The notes under the pieces are model-generated. The model made no database searches. It was not told the DNA's origin and was given only the letters and a program-made list of their open reading frames with translations. From NCBI GenBank assembly GCA_938003855.1, contig CALKXD010000144.1:18560-82559 (forward strand): a DNA stretch of 64,000 bases. The letters are read 5' to 3'. Positions 44,824 through 53,839 of this stretch are shown here, in pieces. A program made the position numbers and the translations under genes. Position 1 is the stretch's first letter. The number at the start of each line of letters is the position of its first letter. Source of the stretch: an uncultured Granulosicoccaceae bacterium. GTDB lineage: Bacteria > Pseudomonadota > Gammaproteobacteria > Granulosicoccales > Granulosicoccaceae.

Positions 44824-45821
44824 TGGCCTCTCTGCAACTCCGTGGTATTGGTAAATCGTTTGGTCCGGTAGAGGTATTGAAAGATATCAATTTATCGGTT
44901 GATGACGGCGAGTTTGTGGTGTTTGTGGGGCCGTCCGGGTGCGGGAAGTCCACGTTACTCCGAATCATCGCCGGTCTGGAAGACGCCAGTGCCGGTTCCG
45001 TGTTAATTGACGGGGACACCGTCAATGCGCGCACACCGACCGAGCGCGGTATCGCTATGGTGTTCCAGACCTATGCTTTGTATCCGCATCTGACGGTTCG
45101 CAACAACATGAGTCTGGGATTAAAGCAGGCCGGCACGCCAAAGCCTGAGATCACTGAGCGTGTGGCGAAAGCCAGTGCCATGCTGTCACTGGATGAATAC
45201 CTCGACCGACGCCCGGCGGAGCTCTCGGGTGGTCAGCGTCAGCGCGTTGCTATCGGGCGTGCGATTGTGCGTGAGCCAACGTTGTTTCTGTTTGATGAGC
45301 CACTGTCTAATCTGGATGCTGCGTTGCGTGTAAACACGCGGCTGGAAATAGCTATCCTGCGGCGCAAGCTCAGCGCCACTATGGTGTATGTCACCCACGA
45401 TCAAACCGAAGCGATGACGCTGGCGGACCGCATTGTGGTATTGAATCAAGGCCGTATAGAGCAGATTGGATCACCGATGGAGTTATACCGCAATCCGGCC
45501 AATAAATTTGTCGCCGGCTTTATCGGGTCGCCACGGATGAATTTTATTGACGCAAGCTTGCTTGGTGGTACGGAAGGGGACACCTGTGGTATCCGTCCTG
45601 AGCATATAACCGTTGGCGCCGGGACCGGCGATTTGCAAGGTGTGGTATCGCATCTGGAGCAACTTGGTGGCGATACCAATCTCTATCTCGATTGCGGTGA
45701 TGCCGGACTGCTGACATGCCGTTTGTTTGGTGAGCATACCTTTGCCATCAACAGCCGGCAGAACGTGCGCTTTGATCCAAGCCGGGTAGTCCGGTTTGAT
45801 CGCGACGGTCGGGCTGTCTGA
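44823..45821 (+). CDS. Sugar ABC importer ATPase (UgpC/MalK type)
   Basis: The third CUT1-type ATPase of the window, 332 residues. Walker A GPSGCGKST (near 37), signature ELSGGQRQR, Walker B FLFDEP, then a shorter TOBE region (CGIRPEHITV) than in the other two. GTG 44823 shares its first base with the previous stop. It completes the importer with the binding protein and permeases before it and ends the operon; a terminator-like hairpin with six Ts lies 150 bases on. Confidence 0.92.
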   Translation: MASLQLRGIGKSFGPVEVLKDINLSVDDGEFVVFVGPSGCGKSTLLRIIAGLEDASAGSVLIDGDTVNARTPTERGIAMVFQTYALYPHLTVRNNMSLGLKQAGTPKPEITERVAKASAMLSLDEYLDRRPAELSGGQRQRVAIGRAIVREPTLFLFDEPLSNLDAALRVNTRLEIAILRRKLSATMVYVTHDQTEAMTLADRIVVLNQGRIEQIGSPMELYRNPANKFVAGFIGSPRMNFIDASLLGGTEGDTCGIRPEHITVGAGTGDLQGVVSHLEQLGGDTNLYLDCGDAGLLTCRLFGEHTFAINSRQNVRFDPSRVVRFDRDGRAV

Positions 45822-46246
45822 CGCGCCTTCGCTCTGCTGCGGTGCAGTGTTACCGGGTGGGCTTTGAATCGCTATTATTGTCATTGCATTTCATCTGCCG
45901 CCGGATCTATGCCGGATTGTCGGTATTTAACGCCGCATTCCTGCCGGGACAGCAGACACCCGAACCGGGCCGGTAAAATTACCGTTTTTTGGTTGTGGCA
46001 GTTAGTCCTAAAGAGTGATGTTTTGCAAATCTCCCCTGGATATAGTGGCGATGGAGTGGCACAAAGCAGCCAACAGACTGCGCACGGGATCGATAGAAGA
46101 TTCTGTTGAAAATGCTGCCCGTGAATAACTGAATCGGAATCAGCTTGTTCTATTTGTTCTCAGTGACTGTGGTCGCTATGCGGTGACACAACAGATTTGC
46201 TGGAAGAAATGCGATGCAGCAGGTCGTAACGAAGGGATATAGAAAA
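45822..46246. other. 425-base gap with one terminator, otherwise unassigned
   Basis: No convincing gene was seen. A terminator-like hairpin lies at 45971-45990. A 25-codon frame starting ATGGAGTGGCAC near 46050 was noted but has no ribosome-binding site or family resemblance. A promoter for the small membrane protein at 46247 should lie in the right part. Confidence 0.4.
45971..45990 (+). terminator. Rho-independent terminator of the amino-sugar operon
   Basis: CGGTA-AAAT-TACCG followed at once by six Ts. The stem is short (five pairs) but the U-run is ideal. It is the first such signal after the ATPase gene. Confidence 0.6.
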
Positions 46247-46531
46247 ATGGAATTAACAAGTCGCATGATCGACAATGCCGGATTGTATGACTTAGTCGGA
46301 CTGGCCGGTGTTCTGCTGTATGTCGGAAGCTATGGTGCTTTGCAGCTGGGGCGTCTGGATGGAAATTCAATCAGTTATTGCGTACTTAACGGGTTTGCCG
46401 CCGCACTGGTTTTGATCAGTCTTTATAAAAACTTTAATCTTGCCTCCGCACTGATACAAGTAGTGTGGATTACGGTAAGTGTTGTTGGCGTTTATCGCCA
46501 CCGGATCGCAAAGCGACGTACGTTTGCGTAA
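46247..46531 (+). CDS. Small membrane protein, CBU_0592-like
   Basis: A 94-residue protein with three hydrophobic segments (about 14-31, 44-58 and 66-81) and a basic end RHRIAKRRTFA, predicted to sit in the inner membrane. LYDLVGLAGVLLYVGSYGAL and LNGFAAALVLISL resemble the CBU_0592-like domain family, whose role is unknown. ATG 46247 has AAGGGA ten bases before it, so the 11 extra upstream codons were left out. It stands alone. Confidence 0.72.
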   Translation: MELTSRMIDNAGLYDLVGLAGVLLYVGSYGALQLGRLDGNSISYCVLNGFAAALVLISLYKNFNLASALIQVVWITVSVVGVYRHRIAKRRTFA

Positions 46532-46782
46532 ATGGCAGGATCTCTTATGCGGGTGTGCTGTATGGATTTTTCATGGGGTTTATCTATTTCTAGACCCTGC
46601 AATGAGATCCGCTGTGGAGTTTCACCCCGTAAAAGATCACCGCCGATGACCAGTCACCATCACTGAGTGACGTTCTGATTCAGGCTATGCTGCGCTGATA
46701 GACTGGTGTTTTGATCTAGAAAGTTGCCTGCTGTCTGAGTATCAGGCGACGCTATCAAAAGCGCACTTACGCATTAAAGCAA

Positions 46783-47832
46783 CTAGTCGGATGGAACCAC
46801 TCCGAGGTCACTGATTCCTGTCAGTGGCATACCGGCGATCAGCTCTACAATTTCACCCTGACGGAAAACTTTGATGCCATAGGTCTCCTCTGCGTCGAGT
46901 GCCAGTGTTGAGGCTCTGACTAACTCAAAATCGTGGGGTGTATTGCACACCAGGCCATTTATCTCGAGTATCAGATCTCCACCAAGCATCAGGGATCTGC
47001 CGGCGATCTCGGCCGGTACTGAACCGGCAAGCAGGCCGGCGCGCCCGACCACCGAGTCGTTGTGCACACGCTGGACAAGTAATCCGGCTTTGGGGTAGTT
47101 GAGTACGCTGGCGATTTCATCGGTAAGTAATATTCCTTCGAAACCCGCCATCACACCAGAGCTTGTCAGCAGGGCCTGTTTGGCCGAATTGATTGCTGTG
47201 GCAAACCCGATACCATCAAATCCTCCACTCTTTGTAAGAATGAAGCTGACTATACCGATGACTTCACCCTGGGTGTTAAACATAGGTCCTCCGGAATTAC
47301 CGGTATTAATGGCGGTGTCGGTCTGCAGAAATTCTATCGGTGCACCTCCTGCCATCAGACCACGGTTCATACGGCCGGATAAATGACCGACGCTGAGGGT
47401 TTGCGAGATGCCGAACGGCGAGCCAATAATGAATACCTGGCTGCCGATGCGGGTCTCATCGGAATTGGCAAGGGTTGCGATCTTTGGTGAGGGATGCGGT
47501 CTCTGCAGTTGTAGTAGTGCGACATCGCTGCCTTTCAGTGACGAGACAACGGTCGCTTCGATTTGCTGGCCATCATTAAATTGCACCTCAATCACCTGAG
47601 CGCCGTCAACGACGTGGGCTGCCGTCATGATCTGATCGGCTTTGATCAGCACACCGGAACCGAGGCCTTGCTCGGTCCGACGGGATTGCCCTTCTATGCG
47701 AATGCTGACCGTGTTTATAGTAACCACCGAGTCGGCGTGTGCTTCATAGAGCTCGGCAAAGTCAGCTGGCTGGCTGGCCTGGCTGGTAATGCTAAAACTG
47801 ATAAACAGCACTACGGTTATGAGTTTGTACAT
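46783..47832 (-). CDS. Periplasmic trypsin-like serine protease, HtrA/DegS type
   Basis: A 349-residue protease of the HtrA family. The catalytic triad is His73 (MTAAHVVDG), Asp103 (GSDVALL) and Ser180 (NTGNSGGP). One C-terminal PDZ-like domain follows (about 245-335), as in DegS rather than two as in DegP. The first 19 residues form a signal peptide (MYKLITVVLFISFSITSQA). ATG 47832 was chosen over an earlier frame start at 47952 because of AGAGGG at nine bases and the signal. It may cleave misfolded or regulatory envelope proteins; no anti-sigma gene is adjacent. Confidence 0.9.
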   Translation of the reverse strand: MYKLITVVLFISFSITSQASQPADFAELYEAHADSVVTINTVSIRIEGQSRRTEQGLGSGVLIKADQIMTAAHVVDGAQVIEVQFNDGQQIEATVVSSLKGSDVALLQLQRPHPSPKIATLANSDETRIGSQVFIIGSPFGISQTLSVGHLSGRMNRGLMAGGAPIEFLQTDTAINTGNSGGPMFNTQGEVIGIVSFILTKSGGFDGIGFATAINSAKQALLTSSGVMAGFEGILLTDEIASVLNYPKAGLLVQRVHNDSVVGRAGLLAGSVPAEIAGRSLMLGGDLILEINGLVCNTPHDFELVRASTLALDAEETYGIKVFRQGEIVELIAGMPLTGISDLGVVPSD

Positions 47833-47956
47833 GGTGAATTGCCCTCTAGGGTATGTGTTGTTCGACCGGTTGACTGCACCGGAGTTCCGCTTCGGGGCAG
47901 GCGCTGTCCGGTGAGCCCACGGACCAGCGCTGCCGCAGGCGCTGTTCCGCACGCCA

Positions 47957-48006
47957 TAAAACAGCCGGGGTGGGCACCCGTGGCGGAGTCACCACCCCCG
48001 GCTGTT
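47957..48006 (-). terminator. Terminator of the aminotransferase gene
   Basis: Two arms of 15-16 bases (AACAGCCGGGG- and its inverse, one G of length difference) enclose a 17-base centre. On the reverse strand the hairpin is followed by TTTTATGG. It lies 56 bases after the aminotransferase stop and before the protease gene, so it should separate the two units. Confidence 0.72.
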
Positions 48007-48061
48007 GGTATCCCGCGCTGTGTGTCACCAGAGTGGCTGCGTGCCGGACCAAGGTTGTTGT

Positions 48062-49255
48062 TCAGCAGGTTTCTGTGCCGCTGAACAACTGGCTAAACAG
48101 TTTATCCAGCAACGAGGTGGCGTTGTTGATTTCGTCCTTTGTCACATTTAGAGCTGGCATTAGCCTGATGGTCGACGGGCGTGGAGCATTGATAATCAAG
48201 CCCTGTTCAAAGGCTATCGATTGCAGTTCTGCTGCGCGCGGAGCCGGCAGGTCGAATGCCTGCAATAAACCGCACCCACGTACATTTTTTAGATGATATC
48301 GCTTCGCTGCTTTTTTAAGGCAGGTCTCCAGGTAGTTGCCGTGCATTGTGATTTTATCCAGAAACTCAGTGCTGGCAATGGACTCTACGACGGTTTGCCC
48401 GACAGCTGCCATCAGTGGGTTGCCGTTATAGGTTCCGCCCTGATCGCCGTACTCAAAACAGCAGGCGTGCCTTGCGGCAATAGTGGCAGATAACGGCACG
48501 CCACCACCCAGACCCTTGCCCAGGGTGACGATGTCGGGTGTGATGTTGCTTTGCTCAAAGTTGAAAAAAGTCCCTGTGCGGCCGGTGCCGGTTTGCACTT
48601 CATCCAGAATCAGCAACAGCTTGTGATGGTCTGCAAGGGCTCTAAGTGAGTGAAGGTAATCGGCAGGCGGCACGATAACGCCGGCTTCGCCCTGTATCGG
48701 TTCCACCATGATAGCGACGGTCTCTTCCGTGATGGCATTGCTGATAGCGTTGGTGTCACCGAAGGGCACTTTTTTAAACCCGGATAGTGTCGGCGGGAAG
48801 ATTTCGTCCCACCCGGGTTTGCCACTGGCGCACATGGCGGCGAGTGTGCGTCCATGGAAGCCGTTGATGGTGGTGATAATCTCGAAAGCGCCGTTTTTAT
48901 TCAGCTGGCCCCATTTTCGGGCAAGCTTGATTGCAACTTCATTGGCCTCTGATCCTGAGTTTGAAAAATGAACCTGGTGCAGGCCGCTCAGTTCAACCAA
49001 TTGATCGGCCAGGGCCAGCTGTGGGTCATTGTGCAACGCCGGACTCGGGGTAATCAGGAGCTTGCTCTGCGTGCACAGTGCGTTGCTGATTTGTGCCGGG
49101 CAATGTCCGAGTGAATTGACCGCCCAGCCCTGGATGAAGTCAAGGTAGCGTTTGCCGTTGTTGTCCCAGAGCCACGAGCCTTGTCCGCGCACCATGGTGA
49201 CTGGTGGTCGAGCCGTGATTGGCATGAGTGATTCTGTGCTGTGGGTTGTTTGCAT
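48062..49255 (-). CDS. argD: Class III aminotransferase, acetylornithine aminotransferase-like
   Basis: A PLP-dependent 397-residue cytoplasmic enzyme. FSNSGSEANEVAIKLAR, INGFHGRT, LILDEVQTGTGRTG and the PLP lysine in LGKGLGGGVP are visible, in the form shared by ArgD/AstC acetylornithine or succinylornithine aminotransferases. Other omega-aminotransferases such as those for GABA or ornithine are close relatives. CAGGAGA precedes ATG. No arginine gene is adjacent, so the biosynthetic or catabolic role is open. A strong terminator follows. Confidence 0.82.
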   Translation of the reverse strand: MQTTHSTESLMPITARPPVTMVRGQGSWLWDNNGKRYLDFIQGWAVNSLGHCPAQISNALCTQSKLLITPSPALHNDPQLALADQLVELSGLHQVHFSNSGSEANEVAIKLARKWGQLNKNGAFEIITTINGFHGRTLAAMCASGKPGWDEIFPPTLSGFKKVPFGDTNAISNAITEETVAIMVEPIQGEAGVIVPPADYLHSLRALADHHKLLLILDEVQTGTGRTGTFFNFEQSNITPDIVTLGKGLGGGVPLSATIAARHACCFEYGDQGGTYNGNPLMAAVGQTVVESIASTEFLDKITMHGNYLETCLKKAAKRYHLKNVRGCGLLQAFDLPAPRAAELQSIAFEQGLIINAPRPSTIRLMPALNVTKDEINNATSLLDKLFSQLFSGTETC

Positions 49256-49341
49256 CGATGGTCTCCTGAAAAGGCGACCCGGTGTAGAGTTAAAGCCGCC
49301 TGGTTAGTGGGCGGCTGGTGTCGAGATTAGCAATTGGACGA

Positions 49342-49366
49342 CAGCACCACCTGTTTGCAGGTGCTG
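49342..49366. repeat. Inverted repeat before the aminotransferase gene
   Basis: CAGCACC (49342-49348) pairs with GGTGCTG (49360-49366); an alternative inner stem CACCTG-TTTG-CAGGTG is also possible. It lies between the GGDEF gene end and the aminotransferase start, without a U-run. Confidence 0.4.
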
Positions 49367-49460
49367 CGGCGGCGCTGTGAGCTGATCTGTATCGTCGACA
49401 TGGTCTGAGTGTCGCTAACAAATCAGGCTGCGTCAAGCGCGGCTTAAGTCTACGGTTGCT

Positions 49461-51140
49461 CTAGGAGTGTATTTCCTGTTTGCTCATCTCGGAACTGATC
49501 AGCCGGTTGCGACCGTCTTTTTTGGCTTTATAGAGGTTTTGATCGGCGGCGGCGAACAGGTCGTCAAAACTCTGCGGCGCGGTTGCCGCCACCACACCGA
49601 TGCTCACCGTCACGGCAACGTCGGGGTGCAGGGCATGCCAGTTGAAGTCGTCGAGTGCTTTTTGCAAGCGCTGCAATCCGATCAGTCCCGCTTTGAGTGT
49701 TGTGTTGGGCATAAGAATCACAAACTCCTCACCGCCATAGCGGCTACAGATGTCGCCGCCACGCACTGACTGGTTGATCAGAGTGGCGAAGGCTTTTAAT
49801 ACTTCATCACCGATCTGATGACCGAAGTTGTCATTGACGACCTTGAAGTGATCAATGTCCAGCACCGCAAGCACGACACTAGCCTGGAACCGGTCGGCGG
49901 CATCAACGATATTCTGCGCGATAGTCTGCAGCAGGCGTCGATTGGGCAAACCGGTTAGTGCGTCTGTCTCGCTGAGCTTTTTTACGTGTTGGTGGAGCTC
50001 CTGCATGCGGGCAACATTATCCTGTAATTCAAGGTTGCGTGAGCGCAGCCAGTTGCGATCGTGCTCGAGAGTCTCGATGCGTGTGGCTATTTTTTCCGCG
50101 TGAGTTTTTTCGTTTTGCTTTATTGAAAATACCTCGTCTTTGAGGTGATGGTACTTTTTGTGGTACTCGAGAGCGGTTTTATAGTCTTGTTCAAGCTCAT
50201 GCAGGATATATTTTAATTTGTAGAGTTTTGTTGCGTCGAGCTTATTATCGTCCAGACCCATAGTGGACTCGACCTCATCGAGTAGCGGTCGCGCGCGATC
50301 ACCTTGTTGCAATTGCAGGTAGAAGTCGCTCAGTTTAATCTGCACCTGAAATGGCGGCAGCTTTACTGATTCTACATAGTCAATTGTGTCGAGCAGAAGA
50401 CGCTCGGCGCCGGCCAGGTCGTTTTGCTGCACGGCTAGATCTGACAGTACCGGCCGTGCGTACTGCACCACCCGGTGTGTTTTGTGGCGCAAGCCGATTT
50501 GCAATGCATTCTCTGCGTGCGATTGTGCTGTTTCGTAGTCCCTGCGCTGAATAAGACATTGGGCGTGGTTTACCAGCAGATAGCCAAACAAATAGCTGTC
50601 CGGGCTTATGAGCCGGTAACACGCCAGGTAGTTTTCATGAGCCAGGTTATTGTCATCGATATTCAGAAAGTGCCGGCCGAGGTTGTGGTGTCCGATAAAG
50701 CGCTCCTCCAGATGCAGAGGATGGTTGTCGGGCCCGGCCAGAGAGATTTGCAGATGCAGGTGTCGTCTTGCGGCAGACAGATCACCGAGCGCTTCAAAGG
50801 CGATGCCAAGCCGGCCATGCAGTCTGGACAGCCATAAAGTTTCGTCGCTGCCGCTTAAAATTTCCAGTGCCGTGAGGCCGGTATCGAGCAACTGTTTGAA
50901 ATTGTACTCAAGCGAGTGCTCGAAGGTTTTTATTACCCGGACTTTGGCTTGCTGAAGAGACGTGTCGAGCGATTGAGATTCAAAATCCACCAGCATAGCC
51001 CGGGTGCGCTGCGGCTCAATATCCCTGAGACTCCATGCCAAATCCAGTTGGTCATCGATGTTCATACCCTGCATGTGTCCGGATGTTGTGGTGGCCTGAA
51101 GCCCGGTCAGAAAGTAAAGTGCAAGCGTTGCTGAAATCAA
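49461..51140 (-). CDS. TPR-GGDEF diguanylate cyclase
   Basis: Makes the second messenger c-di-GMP from two GTP. The C-terminal GGDEF domain (about 385-550) has TDALTGLPNRRLL, LDIDHFKVVND and the active-site sequence YGGEEF, so it should be active. The N-terminal two thirds are helical tetratricopeptide-like repeats (about 30-330) followed by a coiled coil (about 340-385). The longest frame starts at TTG 51140; ATG 51074 or 51065 give a more typical cytoplasmic start (MNIDDQLDLAWSLRD). No clear signal or membrane segment is seen. A gap rich in inverted repeats lies upstream. Confidence 0.88.
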   Translation of the reverse strand: MISATLALYFLTGLQATTTSGHMQGMNIDDQLDLAWSLRDIEPQRTRAMLVDFESQSLDTSLQQAKVRVIKTFEHSLEYNFKQLLDTGLTALEILSGSDETLWLSRLHGRLGIAFEALGDLSAARRHLHLQISLAGPDNHPLHLEERFIGHHNLGRHFLNIDDNNLAHENYLACYRLISPDSYLFGYLLVNHAQCLIQRRDYETAQSHAENALQIGLRHKTHRVVQYARPVLSDLAVQQNDLAGAERLLLDTIDYVESVKLPPFQVQIKLSDFYLQLQQGDRARPLLDEVESTMGLDDNKLDATKLYKLKYILHELEQDYKTALEYHKKYHHLKDEVFSIKQNEKTHAEKIATRIETLEHDRNWLRSRNLELQDNVARMQELHQHVKKLSETDALTGLPNRRLLQTIAQNIVDAADRFQASVVLAVLDIDHFKVVNDNFGHQIGDEVLKAFATLINQSVRGGDICSRYGGEEFVILMPNTTLKAGLIGLQRLQKALDDFNWHALHPDVAVTVSIGVVAATAPQSFDDLFAAADQNLYKAKKDGRNRLISSEMSKQEIHS

Positions 51141-51504
51141 CTGCTGGAAATCAATTCAAGCAGGCGCAATGCCTTATTGTAATTACATCATCCCTCGGAT
51201 AATTATTCCAGTGTGTTGTAGGGGCCGATGCGCCAGGTGGATTATTGGATACTAACGTGTCAATACAAATGCGTTGATCGGTTGGGTAAAGGACTCAAGC
51301 GACAGACACGGTACCCATCTATGATGATGGTTGCCATCCGGATGGCAGGGATACACTTGCAGGGGTGCTTAAGCCAGCACCCGGGTGAGTGCGGCTAAAA
51401 AGCTCGCCGTCAGGGTTAGTGGCTGCAGGCCTTGCGCATAAATAGTTATGCGGCCCGGGGTAGCCACCCGGTGATCAGGGTATCAGGGGTAACTCGATCA
51501 TAGA
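51141..51504. other. 364-base gap rich in inverted repeats
   Basis: No gene was found. Three perfect or nearly perfect inverted repeats lie in the right half: TGCCATCCGGATGGCA (51332-51347), GGGTGCT-TAAGCC-AGCACCC (51363-51382), and a long composite stem at 51419-51467. In the composite stem GTGGCT/AGCCAC encloses GGC/GCC and CGCATAA-ATAG-TTATGCG. On the reverse strand this would be the 3' region of the flavin-reductase message and the leader of the GGDEF gene. It may be a structured RNA or tandem regulatory hairpins. Confidence 0.5.
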
Positions 51505-52113
51505 TCACGCCGGCCGTTCGACGTAGATCAGTTCCCCGGCACCAAAGTACTCGCCGCCGCCCAGTCTGCCTATCGGGTCTGCATCGACAGCGGATACATT
51601 CAGCCGTCCCTTGGCGTCTTTGCCGGTGATTGCATCATCGAGATACAGATGCTTAAGGTGTGCGAAGACGATAGCCTGGTCTTTGATCATGTGCAGAGAG
51701 TCGTACTCGCAGGCATAGGCAATCCGGCAGTCCGCCAGTCTGGGCAGTTTGCTGCCGGGCATATCGGTGAGCGCAAGGCCAAGCATGTCGATCTCTGACT
51801 TGTTGCGCGGCAGAGTGGCAGATGACCTGGTCATTGCCTCAGCCATTTCGCGGTGTGCAATATGGATGACAAAATGTTTGCGGGCTTCGATGTTTACACG
51901 GGTGTCTTTGATCGAACCGTCCGGTGCCAGTCCAATCGATAGCATAATCATCGGCGGGTCACTGGCAAGCCCATTGAAGTATGAGAATGGTGCCAGATTG
52001 TGTGTGCCGTTATCGTTCTCGGACAGAACCCAGGCCACCGGTCGCGGGATAACCGTTTGGGTCATCAGCGCATAGGCCTGAATGGGGGAGAGAGTAGACA
52101 TGTCGATGTGCAT
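51505..52113 (-). CDS. Flavin reductase-like FMN-binding split-barrel protein
   Basis: A 202-residue protein of the flavin reductase/DIM6-NTAB family. Characteristic blocks are TQTVIPRPVAWVLSENDNG, NLAPFSYFNGLASDPPMIML and KDTRVNIEARKHFVIHI. Members bind FMN; some reduce flavin, others act as flavin-dependent oxidases or esterase-like enzymes. ATG 52113 was selected since family proteins start near MSTLSPIQAYAL; the frame extends 43 codons upstream without family features. It is downstream of the cox terminator and belongs to a separate unit. Confidence 0.84.
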   Translation of the reverse strand: MHIDMSTLSPIQAYALMTQTVIPRPVAWVLSENDNGTHNLAPFSYFNGLASDPPMIMLSIGLAPDGSIKDTRVNIEARKHFVIHIAHREMAEAMTRSSATLPRNKSEIDMLGLALTDMPGSKLPRLADCRIAYACEYDSLHMIKDQAIVFAHLKHLYLDDAITGKDAKGRLNVSAVDADPIGRLGGGEYFGAGELIYVERPA

Positions 52114-52304
52114 AGCGCTATCCGGAAGCAGGATTTTTGTGTCAAACAAAAACGTGGGTGAGTCGACTGATGACAGAGGCCTTGAGTTTACCATGAGTTG
52201 GTAGCGGCTCTGTGTCGGCAGGCCTGCCAGGCGGCGATGCAATGAACCGCTACCGCGGGTGTTTTTGGTTTAGTGCGCCGAAAAATACCAAGAGGAGACT
52301 GTGG

Positions 52305-52352
52305 TATAAAACAGGACAGCAGCCGCACACCGGGTGGTGTGTGCTGCTGTCC
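52305..52352 (-). terminator. Rho-independent terminator of the cox operon
   Basis: GGACAGCAG (52314-52322) pairs with CTGCTGTCC (52344-52352), and CACACC with GGTGTG inside, around GGGT. On the reverse strand the hairpin is followed by TGTTTTAT. It lies 26 bases after the coxG stop and marks the end of the cox transcript. Confidence 0.85.
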
Positions 52353-52378
52353 GATCCAGCGATGTGCGGGCAGCGCGG

Positions 52379-52828
52379 TTAGGCATGCCTGTTCAGCAGT
52401 GCCTGTTCAAAATTGGTAAAGAACTTTTTTGCCAGACGCTTTGAGGTGCCTTCGACCAGACGGCTGCCAATCTGCGCAAGCTTGCCGCCAATGTCGATGT
52501 TGACTTCGTAGTTGAGCAGGGTGCCGCCTTCCTGCTCGGTCAGGTCGACTTTAGCGCCGCCTTTGGCAAAACCGGCAACCCCTGCATCACCGCTGCCACT
52601 GAGGCTGAACTGCGCAGGGCCGGCGCTGGGGTCGAGCTCTACGTTGCTGCCGAAACTGGCTTTGACCGGTCCAAATTTAACCACGACGGTAGCTTCCATT
52701 TCGGTGTCACTGTGCTTGATCAGTTCTTCGCAACCGGGAATGCTCTGCTTGAGAATTTCCGGGTCATTGAGAGCGGCGAATACGGTGTCTCGGTCGAGTG
52801 GGACCAGCACTTCGTCTTGTAAAATCAT
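52379..52828 (-). CDS. coxG: CoxG, membrane recruitment factor of CO dehydrogenase
   Basis: A 149-residue SRPBCC-fold protein. Its N-terminus MILQDEVLVPLDRDTVFAAL and LNDPEILKQSIPGCEEL are characteristic of CoxG. In Oligotropha (Afipia) carboxidovorans CoxG attaches CO dehydrogenase to the inner face of the membrane, so that electrons can enter the respiratory chain. The longer C-terminal membrane tail of some CoxG proteins is absent here. It is the last gene of the cox operon, 165 bases after coxF, and is followed by a strong terminator. Confidence 0.9.
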   Translation of the reverse strand: MILQDEVLVPLDRDTVFAALNDPEILKQSIPGCEELIKHSDTEMEATVVVKFGPVKASFGSNVELDPSAGPAQFSLSGSGDAGVAGFAKGGAKVDLTEQEGGTLLNYEVNIDIGGKLAQIGSRLVEGTSKRLAKKFFTNFEQALLNRHA

Positions 52829-52993
52829 GGTTTAGTTTTGTCCGGGTTGATAGAGAGAATTGACGCATTGTATCGCAGTGGTGAGCGTCTGCGCGGTAGA
52901 AATCCTCGTCACTGAATGCGCGGTACACGGCGCCGAGGTGCGTCTGCCCTCAGTGCTTGTTTGCGGTAGCGGAGTATTTTTACGCACAGAGTT

Positions 52994-53833
52994 CTAGGCC
53001 TCCTGAGCCGGCTTGCGTCGGCGCAATTGAATTATTTCGGCCAGTATCGACAGAGCGATTTCCTGTGGAGTAACGCTGCCGATATCAAGACCCGCCGGCC
53101 CCTTTATTTGCGGCAGTAAGGAATCAGTCTGCCCTGTGGTTTTTAATTTTTCTTTCAGGAAATGCAGTTTTTTGGAGCTGCCAACAAAGCCGATGTATTT
53201 TGACTGCAGTTGCAGTGAAGTGACCAGCGCGTCGACGTCGCCGCTGCCCTGTGTGGCGATAACAATATAGCGATGCGGGTGGTTGGCTGTTATGTCAGTG
53301 TGTTGCGCATAGTGAGTGTTAATGTGTGCGGGTTGCTCGTCAGTGAGCTCATCGCTGACAACCGCAACGCTAAAGCCGAAAGAACCGCCCAGTCGTACCA
53401 GCATGGTTGCCACCGGGCTTGCACCTAGAACCAGTAGTTGCGGGCTCGACAAAACCGGCTCGACGAATATTTCCATCGATCCCTTGCTGGGGCACATATT
53501 GCTGGCGATCATCACGCCGTTGCTTTCCTCACCGGGATTGAGTCCTTGCTCGGCAAGCAGTTCCTCGGGTTGTATGGTGACAAAACGTGGCTCGCCGTCG
53601 GCAATGGATTTGATTGCCGCTTTAATCACTGCATGTCGTGCGCAACCTCCGCCGATCCATCCTTCTACAATAGCGCCATCTTTATTGATGATCGCTTTTG
53701 CACCCGGCTTGGCCGCAGTGACTGATACGGTACGCACCACGGTCGCCACGGCAAACTCATCGCCCCCGGCTTTCATCGTTTGCACGATGTCTGTCATATC
53801 TGCGTGTGCGTCGTTGCTGGTGGCCGATGTCAT
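52994..53833 (-). CDS. coxF: CoxF, XdhC-type active-site maturation factor
   Basis: A 279-residue XdhC/CoxF protein needed to complete the copper-molybdenum active site of CO dehydrogenase. The N-terminal XdhC block GAKAIINKDGAIVEGWIGGGCA carries a Cys, and a Rossmann-like segment LLVLGASPVATMLVRLGG starts near 132. Length matches the Oligotropha CoxF (about 280). Placement directly after coxE (six bases) matches the conserved D-E-F order. Copper insertion is a family inference. Confidence 0.89.
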   Translation of the reverse strand: MTSATSNDAHADMTDIVQTMKAGGDEFAVATVVRTVSVTAAKPGAKAIINKDGAIVEGWIGGGCARHAVIKAAIKSIADGEPRFVTIQPEELLAEQGLNPGEESNGVMIASNMCPSKGSMEIFVEPVLSSPQLLVLGASPVATMLVRLGGSFGFSVAVVSDELTDEQPAHINTHYAQHTDITANHPHRYIVIATQGSGDVDALVTSLQLQSKYIGFVGSSKKLHFLKEKLKTTGQTDSLLPQIKGPAGLDIGSVTPQEIALSILAEIIQLRRRKPAQEA

Positions 53834-53839
53834 GATAAG

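Noticed and set aside
51141-51504. c-di-GMP (GEMM) riboswitch ahead of the GGDEF gene
   Set aside because: The conserved GEMM-I sequence blocks were not found; only inverted repeats are present.
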